Below the pieces are notes generated by a model. The model saw only the letters and a program-made list of their open reading frames with translations. It did no database searches and was not told where the DNA came from. Of a stretch of 39,536 nucleotides of DNA, positions 1 to 6,456 are shown piece after piece. The number at the start of each line of letters is the position of its first letter. Position 1 is the first letter of the stretch. The translations under genes and the position numbers were made by a program. The DNA is from Actinomycetota bacterium (GTDB taxonomy: Bacteria; Actinomycetota; Thermoleophilia; Solirubrobacterales; JACPNS01). The stretch spans positions 1-39,536 of the forward strand of contig JACRKX010000026.1 of the NCBI GenBank assembly GCA_016219715.1, given 5' to 3'.

Positions 1-110
1 ACGCCGTTGTAGGTGGCCAGCACTTCTAGCCGGCCGAGTCCGCGCGAGGCGGGGTCGCGAGCCTGCGCGGCGGCGATGTCCTGGCGGATCTCCTGGGTGA
101 AACGGGTCAC
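1..110 (-). CDS. cysE: Serine O-acetyltransferase, N-terminal fragment (cut by window edge)
   Basis: Reading the minus strand from a GTG at 110 gives 36 residues starting VTRFTQEIRQDIAAAQARDP and continuing with a LGRLEVLATYNGV segment. This matches the usual beginning of CysE (a short helix, then the RDPAARSRLEVLLCYPG-type motif). CysE acetylates L-serine with acetyl-CoA to give O-acetylserine, the substrate of CysK, whose gene lies just upstream in the same direction. The rest of the enzyme, including the hexapeptide-repeat domain and the C-terminal tail that binds CysK, is outside the window. No strong ribosome binding site is visible. In-frame GTG codons further upstream (for example near 146) are alternatives. 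The call rests on a short stretch plus the sulfur context. Confidence 0.62.
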   Translation of the reverse strand, partial: MTRFTQEIRQDIAAAQARDPASRGLGRLEVLATYNG

Positions 111-181
111 GGTGCTTGGTGGACGGGCTCGAAGGATCGGCCTCACGCCGGGGCGGCGTGCCCCCACGCTATGCCCTTCGA

Positions 182-1015
182 CTACACGTTACCCGCGACT
201 GAGCCGTTTGCGCAAATGCAATCGGGCCTGCGCGACGGTCGCGCGGCGCTCCATTCGCCGGTGGCGCCGTCGAAGCGGCGCAGCAGGCCGGCGCCGGGAT
301 CGGTCGCGCCGAGCAGGATCGCGATCGCGGCGTGCGCCATCAGCGAGCCAATCACGCCGGTCGTCGGGCCATACACGCCGGCTGCGGAGCGCGACGGCAG
401 ACCGAAGCCTGGACCATCGACACCGTCGCCCAGACACCGGCAGCAAGCCGTGTCGCGTGGGCGAACGACCATGTAGGCGCCGTCATAGCCGCCGGTCGCG
501 GCACTGGCGAATGGCGTGCCAGAGCCCACGCACGCGTCATTGACCAGCAGCCGGACCGCCGCACGCGAGCTGCAATCGAGCACCACGTCGGCATCCATCA
601 GGATCACGTCGGCGTTGTCGGCGGTCACGTCGGCCGGAAACGGATCGACGTGTACCTCGGGATTGAGCAGCGAGAGTTTCGCGGCCGCGCTGTCGGCCTT
701 GCCCATGCCGACCTCGGGTGTGAAATGCAGCAGCTGGCGCGGCATCTCCGCGATCGCGATCTGGCCGCCGTCGACCACCGCGAGCCGGCCGATCCCCGCC
801 CCGACCAGGTACGCCGCCGCGGCGCTGCCGAGCGCGCCCGCTCCGACTACGAAGGCCGTCAGCCGCGCGATCTCGACCTGCGCCTGCTCGCCCCAGCCCG
901 GCAGCTGCAACTGATCGGCGTAACGCTCTGCGAGGCCAGCGTCGAGCGCCGGCCGGTCTGCCCCATCCTGCGATCCTTCGCCGCCAAACTCGTCGTGCGC
1001 GCCCGCGGCGCTCAC
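182..1015 (-). CDS. ThiF/MoeB/HesA-family adenylyltransferase-like (E1-like) protein
   Basis: A 277-residue protein of the E1-like superfamily, which adenylates the C-terminal glycine of small sulfur carriers (ThiS, MoaD, CysO). The Rossmann motif GAGALGS is near residue 58. The arginine of the RYxxQ opening (R31), R93 in the MPRQLL motif and K106 in VGMGKA match ATP-contacting positions of MoeB. The usual DCTDN segment, whose Asp contacts Mg-ATP in MoeB, reads DCSSR here (from 147). The zinc site is irregular: CCRC at 191-194, then a CxC (266-268) instead of CxxC. GTG start; its first bases overlap the cysK stop (GTGA), implying translational coupling. No sulfur-carrier or rhodanese gene is visible beside it. 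It may feed a carrier encoded elsewhere, or be a divergent non-adenylating member. Confidence 0.8.
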   Translation of the reverse strand: MSAAGAHDEFGGEGSQDGADRPALDAGLAERYADQLQLPGWGEQAQVEIARLTAFVVGAGALGSAAAAYLVGAGIGRLAVVDGGQIAIAEMPRQLLHFTPEVGMGKADSAAAKLSLLNPEVHVDPFPADVTADNADVILMDADVVLDCSSRAAVRLLVNDACVGSGTPFASAATGGYDGAYMVVRPRDTACCRCLGDGVDGPGFGLPSRSAAGVYGPTTGVIGSLMAHAAIAILLGATDPGAGLLRRFDGATGEWSAARPSRRPDCICANGSVAGNV

Positions 1016-1938
1016 GGCGCAAAGAACGGCGCCGACACGTAGCGCTCGGCGCTATCGGGAACGACGGTGACGATTCGCTTGCCCTTCGATTCGGGTCGCG
1101 CGGCGATCTCGAGCGCGGCGAACACGGCGGCGCCGCCGGAGATGCCACAGGAGACGCCTTCTTCGCGCGTCATGCGCCGCGCCGTTTCGACGGCGTCGTC
1201 GTCTTCGACGGGAACGATCTCGTCGATCACGGCGCGATTGAGGATCGGCGGCTCGAAGCCGGCGCCGATGCCCTGTATGCGATGCGGTCCGATCTTGCCG
1301 CCGCTTAACACCGGTGACGCCGCCGGCTCGACGGCGATCACCTTCACGCCGGCCTTGCGCTCTTTGAGGCGCTCGCCGACACCGGTGATCGTGCCACCGG
1401 TGCCCACCCCGGCCACGAAAATGTCGACTTTGCCGCCGGTGTCGGCCCAGATCTCCTCGGCCGTGGTGCGCCGGTGTACGTCTGGATTCGCGGGATTGCT
1501 GAACTGATCGGGCAGGAAGTGGTCGGCCTTGCGGGCGAGCTTGCGGGCGGCATCGACGGCCTCGCCCATGCCACCCATCGATTCGATCAGCCGCACTTCG
1601 GCTCCGTAGAGTTTCAACAGGCCCTGGCGCTCGCGGCTCATGCCCTCGGGCAGCGTGAGCACAAGGTCGTAGCCCTTGGCGGCGGCCACAAACGCCAGTG
1701 CGATGCCGGTATTGCCGCTGGTCGCCTCGACGATCGTGGTCTTGCCCGGTTCGATCAGGCCGTCGCGTTCGGCGGCCTCGATCATCGCCACGCCGATGCG
1801 GTCCTTGACGCTGCCGGCGGGGTTGTACGCCTCGAGTTTCGCGACCACCGTGCCGGGCAGCTCGCCCGACAGGCGCGCAAGTTCGACCAGCGGCGTGCCG
1901 CCCATCAGATCGGTGATGTTGCTCGTAATCGACGCCAC
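1012..1938 (-). CDS. cysK: Cysteine synthase (O-acetylserine sulfhydrylase)
   Basis: PLP enzyme that makes L-cysteine from O-acetylserine and sulfide. From GTG 1938 the protein is 308 residues, normal for CysK. It opens with the family start pattern [14 protein letters not shown]. The PLP lysine is K45 in [11 protein letters not shown], followed by the substrate loop TSGNTG, the phosphate-binding GTGGTITG and the C-terminal PDSAERY motif. The reading frame is open upstream into the rrf2 gene, but only from 1938 does the N-terminus fit the family. The start lies 5 bases after the rrf2 stop, and the 3' end overlaps the E1-like gene by 4 bases. The order rrf2, cysK, E1-like, cysE suggests one cysteine regulon operon. 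Confidence 0.93.
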   Translation of the reverse strand: MASITSNITDLMGGTPLVELARLSGELPGTVVAKLEAYNPAGSVKDRIGVAMIEAAERDGLIEPGKTTIVEATSGNTGIALAFVAAAKGYDLVLTLPEGMSRERQGLLKLYGAEVRLIESMGGMGEAVDAARKLARKADHFLPDQFSNPANPDVHRRTTAEEIWADTGGKVDIFVAGVGTGGTITGVGERLKERKAGVKVIAVEPAASPVLSGGKIGPHRIQGIGAGFEPPILNRAVIDEIVPVEDDDAVETARRMTREEGVSCGISGGAAVFAALEIAARPESKGKRIVTVVPDSAERYVSAPFFAP

Positions 1939-1943
1939 CGGGA

Positions 1944-2342
1944 TCAGATGTAGTACATCGCGTCCCCGGCGCGAGATCGCTCTGCTTCGGCCAGCACTGC
2001 CAGCGTGCGCTCGGAGAGCTGCGTGCGCAGCGCGCCGACGACCTCGCCCCACGGCGGGATGCTCAGCTGCTCCTCGGCGATCTCACCGTCGAGCGTTTGC
2101 ACAACCTCTAACGCCGTTATCTCGGACGCGGGCCGTGCCAGCACATAGCCGCCCTTGACCCCACGCCGGCTGGCGACGATGTTGGCGCGCCGCAGCGTGC
2201 CAAAGAGCTGCTCGAGGAACTGCGCCGGAAGGTCGCGCCGGCGCGCGAGTTCGGAGACCGGGATCGGATCGCCGCCCTCGTGATGAGCCAGCTCGACGAG
2301 AGCCGCCAGCGCATAGACGGATTTGGACGTGATCGAGATCAA
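1944..2342 (-). CDS. Rrf2-family transcriptional regulator, CymR-like
   Basis: A 132-residue Rrf2 winged-helix protein. The N-terminus [16 protein letters not shown] and the wing motif [14 protein letters not shown] are diagnostic, with the recognition region around [16 protein letters not shown]. It has no cysteine at all, so it cannot bind an Fe-S cluster as IscR or NsrR do. That fits CymR, the cysteine-metabolism repressor that acts in complex with CysK. Its C-terminus ends in Tyr-Tyr-Ile; a C-terminal Ile is the feature by which CysE, and apparently CymR, docks into the CysK active site. The start is TTG at 2342, with GGAG about 8 bases upstream. It is the first gene of the cys operon, so autoregulation is likely (inference). 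Confidence 0.9.
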   Translation of the reverse strand: MISITSKSVYALAALVELAHHEGGDPIPVSELARRRDLPAQFLEQLFGTLRRANIVASRRGVKGGYVLARPASEITALEVVQTLDGEIAEEQLSIPPWGEVVGALRTQLSERTLAVLAEAERSRAGDAMYYI

Positions 2343-2501
2343 TTTCGGACTCCGATCACAGGTTAAACGTTCTGGCGGCTAAATCCGATCCGACTTCAGG
2401 AATTCCGTCGATCCTGCCTCGAAACTAGCGAAGCCGCCGCGATGGGTGATCCGCGACGGCTTCGTGAGCTTGGGATTCGCGGCCTCTAAGGCCGCGGTGT
2501 T
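2343..2501 (-). promoter_or_regulatory. Intergenic leader of the rrf2-cysK operon
   Basis: This 159-base stretch separates the cys operon from the 3' end of the HDOD gene and must carry the operon promoter. Visible signals are a Shine-Dalgarno GGAG just before the TTG start and an 8-bp palindrome GGAATTCC at 2399-2406, which could be part of an Rrf2 operator. No convincing -35/-10 pair stands out. The palindrome is short enough to occur by chance. Confidence 0.3.
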
Positions 2502-3611
2502 CTAGAGCCAGCCGTTCTCGGCGGCGTTGAGCACCGCCTGGGCGCGATCCTTCACGCCAAGCTTGCCGTAGATGTTGTGCAGGTGCGTGCGCACCGTGCT
2601 CGTGCTGAGGTGAAGGTTCTTTGCGATCGCCTCGTAGACGTGGCCTTCGGCCAGCTGGCGCAGCACGTCGCTCTCGCGCGGGCTCAGCGGACTGGGGCTC
2701 GTCGGCCGGCGACGCTCACCGTTGCCGTTGAGCGGCAGTTCGTAAAGGATCGAACGCAGCTGGCGAACGGTCAGGCGCACATTGCGAGAGGCCTTGAGCA
2801 GTTCGTCGGGGCTGACGTCGCCGCCTTCGGCGTAGTGCGCGAGCATGTCGGCCAGGCGGATGATTGCCGCCTCGCCGGCCTCCTCGTCGGCGTGGTGGCG
2901 CTCGATCGCCGCGGCGAGGCTGTTGGGCAGCCCCCAGCGACGAGCAAGAACACCGCCGACGAGCGCGTGGTCGACGCCCAGCTCGCGGCGTTCGCGCATC
3001 AGGCGCTCCTGCGGCGTGCGGGCGGAACCGTGCACCTGCTGCGGGTATCCGTCGTAGGCGTAGGTCAGGACGAGCTTGCCGATGTCGTGCAGCAATGCAG
3101 TCACGAGCAGCGAGTCGACGTCGCCGTCCCAGTTGATCTCGCGAGCGATGCGGTCGGCGGCCTGCTGGGTCGCGATCGCGTGCAGGCGGAAGCGGTCAGG
3201 AGTGCTGTCCCACTGCGCCGTGCGCTCGAAGAAGTCGAAGGTCTTGGTGCGAGTGACGATCGCCTCGACGCCGCCGGGCGTCAGGACTTCGACGGCCTCG
3301 CTGACGGTGGTCACCTTGCGGCGGCCACCGGTGGCCTTGTTCGCGTAGCGAACGACCGTGATCACCAGCGCCACGTCGCGCTCGATCGCCTGGACGAGTT
3401 CCGTTGAGGCCTTGTCGTTGCCGTTGGTCACAAGGTGCAAGACGCGGTCACGTGACTCGGCCAATGCGGGGAAGCGCTCAAGCGCCTCAAATGCCGCGGT
3501 CAGCCTGTGGCCATGCCCTTGCTGGCGCTGCCCTTGAGCGCCGATACGCGGAGGCGACTCGTTTGAAACCGCTGCTTCACGCGCGGGTTCCTGCTTTGCG
3601 TTCCTAGCCAT
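2502..3611 (-). CDS. HDOD domain regulator with C-terminal LuxR-type DNA-binding domain
   Basis: From ATG 3611 the protein is 369 residues. Residues about 45-270 form an HDOD domain (a catalytically degenerate HD relative used in signalling), containing LLHDIGKLVL near residue 175 and a later IERHHADEE helix. Residues about 305-369 form a LuxR/GerE helix-turn-helix: LSPRESDVLRQLAEGHVYEAIAKNLHLSTSTVRTHL in part, then NIYGKLGVKDRAQAV. This implies a transcription factor whose HDOD part senses or relays a signal. Between the domains is a Ser/Pro linker (RRRPTSPSPLSP). The frame is open upstream to 3701 with other ATGs (3671, 3656). ATG 3611 was preferred because the preceding residues look non-conserved and a purine-rich AAAGAG precedes it. 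The target genes are unknown. Confidence 0.85.
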   Translation of the reverse strand: MARNAKQEPAREAAVSNESPPRIGAQGQRQQGHGHRLTAAFEALERFPALAESRDRVLHLVTNGNDKASTELVQAIERDVALVITVVRYANKATGGRRKVTTVSEAVEVLTPGGVEAIVTRTKTFDFFERTAQWDSTPDRFRLHAIATQQAADRIAREINWDGDVDSLLVTALLHDIGKLVLTYAYDGYPQQVHGSARTPQERLMRERRELGVDHALVGGVLARRWGLPNSLAAAIERHHADEEAGEAAIIRLADMLAHYAEGGDVSPDELLKASRNVRLTVRQLRSILYELPLNGNGERRRPTSPSPLSPRESDVLRQLAEGHVYEAIAKNLHLSTSTVRTHLHNIYGKLGVKDRAQAVLNAAENGWL

Positions 3612-3806
3612 TAACTCTTTATCTCCCAAGCTCGCGACGTTCCGTGCCTTAAGCATTGGTCCGTAGGTCATTCGTCGAACCGGGGTAGTTATCGACCGCA
3701 TCGGCGATTTGTTTAGTCCCTAATTACGACTAGGGCCAGGACCCCATCCCGCCGATTTGCAGCTGTTTTGGCGGGAATCCGGGTTCTGATGCGGGTTAGC
3801 CGCCGG

Positions 3807-5075
3807 TCAGGCGGCATCGATCGCGGCGTCGATTCGCGCCAGCGACTCGTCGCGGCCGAGCAATTCGAGCGATTCGAAGATGCCCGGTGAGATCGTGGTG
3901 CCGCTGATCGCGACGCGCACGGGCTGGAAAACCTGCTTCGGTTTTGCGCCGAGACGCTCCACGACCTCGCGTAGCGAGTCCTCGATCGTTTCGGTGGTGA
4001 ATGGCTCGACACCGGCCAGTGCGGCGCGCGCGTCCTGCAGGCGCAGCCTGCCCTCGCCGTCAAGGAATTTCTCGCGCGCCTTCGGATCGTCGGTGGGGCC
4101 GTCGAAAAAGAACGCCGCAAGCGGCCAAAAGTCGGCAAGGGTCTGGATCTTCTCACGACACAGCTCAACCGCGCCTGCCAGCCCCTCACGGCCTGTGAAC
4201 GCCTCTATGCGCGCGGTCAGCTGTTCGGCGGGCAGCTGGCGCAGATAGGCGCCGTTCATCCAACGCAGCTTCTGCTCGTCGAACACCGCTGCGCTCTTGC
4301 TGACGCGATCGAGCGTGAACAGGTCGGTTAGTTCGTCGATGCTGAAGAAGGTCTGCTTGTCGTCGTAGCCCCAGCCCAGGAGCGCCAGGTAGTTGACGAC
4401 AGCCTCGCGTACGTAGCCGGCGTCGCGCAGCTCCTGCACCGAGGCCGCGCCGTGGCGCTTCGAGAGTTTCTTGCCGTCGGGGCCGTGCAGCAGCGGCAGG
4501 TGGGCATAGACCGGCGGCGCGTGCCCGAGCGCTTCGAGGATCATCGCCTGGCGCGGCGTGTTCGAGAGATGGTCTTCGCCGCGCACGACGTGTGTGACCT
4601 CGCTGTCTAGGTCGTCGACGGCCACGGCGAGGTTGTAGAGCGGGCTGCCGTCGCTGCGCGCGATCGTGAAGTCGTCGATCGCCTCGTGCTTGAAGGTGAC
4701 GTCGCCGCGGATCAGGTCGCGCACGACGGTCTCGCCCTCGTCTGGCACCTTCAGCCGGGTGGAGCCCTCGAACTCGTAAGCGTGGCCGCTCTGCCTGAGT
4801 TGCTCGATCACCTCGAGATGTCGCGGCTGGTGGCCGGCCTGCGACAGCGGTCCGTGGTCGTAGTCGATGCCCAGCCAATCGAGCGCTTCGAGAATGTGAT
4901 CGACGTTTTCCTTCGTGGAGCGCACCTTGTCGGTGTCTTCGATGCGCAGGATCATGCGGCCGCCACTGCCGCGCGCGAGCAGCCAGTTGTAGAGCGCGGT
5001 GCGCGCGCCGCCGATGTGCAGCAGGCCCGTTGGCGACGGAGCAAAGCGCACGGTCATGGGTTGGCGGCCGGTCAT
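3807..5075 (-). CDS. gltX: Glutamate--tRNA ligase (GluRS), lacking the zinc-binding subdomain
   Basis: Class I aminoacyl-tRNA synthetase that charges tRNA-Glu (and tRNA-Gln in bacteria using the amidotransferase route). The HIGH signature appears as PTGLLHIGGART and the KMSKS loop as GKKLSKRHG. The Rossmann core and the helical anticodon-binding C-terminus are present. It is about 422 residues from ATG 5075 (a second ATG lies at 5057), clearly shorter than the usual 465-490. The shortfall maps near residue 100: the sequence passes directly from SGHAYEFEGSTRLKVPDEG into the RDLIRGDV segment, so the roughly 45-residue CxC...YxxxC zinc subdomain is absent. The frame is uninterrupted. This could be a lineage trait or a deletion. 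Transcribed divergently from nfo (78 bases apart). Confidence 0.93.
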   Translation of the reverse strand: MTGRQPMTVRFAPSPTGLLHIGGARTALYNWLLARGSGGRMILRIEDTDKVRSTKENVDHILEALDWLGIDYDHGPLSQAGHQPRHLEVIEQLRQSGHAYEFEGSTRLKVPDEGETVVRDLIRGDVTFKHEAIDDFTIARSDGSPLYNLAVAVDDLDSEVTHVVRGEDHLSNTPRQAMILEALGHAPPVYAHLPLLHGPDGKKLSKRHGAASVQELRDAGYVREAVVNYLALLGWGYDDKQTFFSIDELTDLFTLDRVSKSAAVFDEQKLRWMNGAYLRQLPAEQLTARIEAFTGREGLAGAVELCREKIQTLADFWPLAAFFFDGPTDDPKAREKFLDGEGRLRLQDARAALAGVEPFTTETIEDSLREVVERLGAKPKQVFQPVRVAISGTTISPGIFESLELLGRDESLARIDAAIDAA

Positions 5076-5153
5076 CGCGGGCAATGCTACGCAACCGGCG
5101 AAGCCTGAGGCTTTCGCCGTCCGCCGCCGGGCGCATCTAGAATCGGCTTTCAC

Positions 5154-5948
5154 ATGCTGATCGGCGCACACGTTTCTACCTCGGGCGGGCTCTACAAGGC
5201 CGTCGAACGCGGCATCGACACCGGGTCGACCGCGATCCAGATCTTCAACCAGAGCCCACGTATGTGGCGCCCGACGGCCTTTGACGAAGAGGATTTCGCC
5301 ACCTTCCGCGAGAAGATGGCCGACTCCCCGATCGACGCCGTGGTGATCCATGCGATCTATCTGATCAACCCCGGCACCTTCGACAAGGAGCTCGAACAGA
5401 AGTCGCTGACGGCCCTGACGCACGCGCTTACCGTGGGCGACGCGATCGGCGCCTCAGGCGTTGTGCTGCATCCCGGCCCGGTGATGAAGGGCCAGGAGTA
5501 CGGCCCGACCACCGAAAACATCGCCAAGCTCTGCAAGAAGGCGCTGGCCGGCACCGAGAAGTGCAAGCTGCTGCTCGAGAACGCCGCCGGCAAGAACGCC
5601 GTCGGCTGCAAGTTCGAACAGCTTGCCGACCTACTCGAACTGCTCGGCGGCGACGACCGCGTCGGCGTCTGCATCGACTCGTGCCACTCGCACGCAGCCG
5701 GCTACGACGTGCGCTCGGTCGAAGCCGTCACCGAAACCGTCGACGAACTCGACCGCACCGTCGGGCTCGACCGCCTCGGGTGCATTCACCTAAACGACTC
5801 GCGCGACGAGTACGCCTCACACCGCGACCGTCACGAGAACCTCGGCGACGGATTGATCGGCAGGTGGCCGGCAACGACCTCACCCGGCTGCCCGAAGACC
5901 TGCCGGCCCCAGTCAACGATGGCGCCTGTGAGCACCTTCGGGGCATAG
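5154..5948 (+). CDS. nfo: Endonuclease IV (deoxyribonuclease IV), C-terminally truncated, probably inactive
   Basis: AP endonuclease family with a TIM barrel binding three zinc ions. The conserved ligands are present up to about residue 235: His in VVIHAIYLIN, His in VVLHPG, Glu in LLLENAAGK, Asp and His in CIDSCHSHAAGYD, His in HLNDS, and Asp/His in RDRHENLGDG. The family then continues for about 40 residues carrying the last zinc ligand (Glu261 in E. coli, in the ILETP strand). Here homology stops at GDGLIG. The remaining 28 residues are an out-of-frame reading of the peroxiredoxin gene that starts at 5864. The missing C-terminus is not found in any frame. This looks like a deletion joining two genes, either genuine decay or an assembly fault. 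The start ATG 5154 fits the family N-terminus. Confidence 0.85.
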   Translation: MLIGAHVSTSGGLYKAVERGIDTGSTAIQIFNQSPRMWRPTAFDEEDFATFREKMADSPIDAVVIHAIYLINPGTFDKELEQKSLTALTHALTVGDAIGASGVVLHPGPVMKGQEYGPTTENIAKLCKKALAGTEKCKLLLENAAGKNAVGCKFEQLADLLELLGGDDRVGVCIDSCHSHAAGYDVRSVEAVTETVDELDRTVGLDRLGCIHLNDSRDEYASHRDRHENLGDGLIGRWPATTSPGCPKTCRPQSTMAPVSTFGA

Positions 5949-6427
5949 ATCTACCGGACATCGAGCTGCCATCGTCCAACGGTGGGAGCGTCAACCTTTC
6001 GACGCAGCGCTCCCCCGTAGTGGTCTATGTCTTTCCGCGTATCGGAAACCCTGGCGAGCCGCTACCCGACGAATGGGACGCCACGCCCGGCGCGCGTGGC
6101 TGCACGGTTCAGTCGCTGGTCTACTCGCACGACTTCGCGACACTCGCCGAACTCGGTGCCGTCGTCGTCGGTGTCAGCTGTCAGCCGGTGGACGAACTGA
6201 CCGAAGCCGCGTCACGGCTGAAACTGAACCAGTCATTGCTCAGCGACGAGCGTGGCGTACTTCGAGGCGCACTGCGCCTGCCGACGTTGAGTGCCGGCGG
6301 CAGCGAATACCTACGCCGTGTCACCTTCGTGGCTCGGGACGGCCGCGTCGAGCGCGTCTGGTATCCGGTCTTCCCACCGGGCGACGAGACGCCCGCCGTG
6401 ATCGACTGGTTACGCCGCGGAGGCTGA
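5864..6427 (+). CDS. Peroxiredoxin (AhpC/TSA-like redoxin)
   Basis: From GTG 5864 the protein is 187 residues: VAGNDLTRLPEDLPAPVNDG, then a LPDIELPS strand typical of redoxins. The peroxidatic cysteine is C80 in PGARGCTVQS, the family's PGCTxQ-type site. A second cysteine in VVGVSCQPVDE could resolve the disulfide. The C-terminus ERVWYPVFPPGD matches this peroxiredoxin subfamily. It would reduce hydroperoxides using a thiol donor in the cytosol. The frame is open further 5' inside nfo, but family similarity begins at about 5870. Its start lies 85 bases inside the annotated end of nfo and no good ribosome binding site is visible, so its own promoter and leader may have been lost in the event that truncated nfo. 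Confidence 0.85.
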   Translation: MAGNDLTRLPEDLPAPVNDGACEHLRGIDLPDIELPSSNGGSVNLSTQRSPVVVYVFPRIGNPGEPLPDEWDATPGARGCTVQSLVYSHDFATLAELGAVVVGVSCQPVDELTEAASRLKLNQSLLSDERGVLRGALRLPTLSAGGSEYLRRVTFVARDGRVERVWYPVFPPGDETPAVIDWLRRGG

Positions 6428-6456
6428 CCTCGGCGACGTCGGCGCGGGGGCTTGAA

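Noticed and set aside
182-1148. Several long plus-strand and alternate-frame open frames over the cys genes
   Set aside because: High G+C leaves all frames open. These translate to Arg/Ala-rich sequence without motifs and lie antisense to clearly recognised genes.
3748-3775. CCCGCC/GGCGGG inverted repeat after gltX as a terminator
   Set aside because: Six base pairs around a 16-base loop and no T tract on the minus strand; too weak to call.
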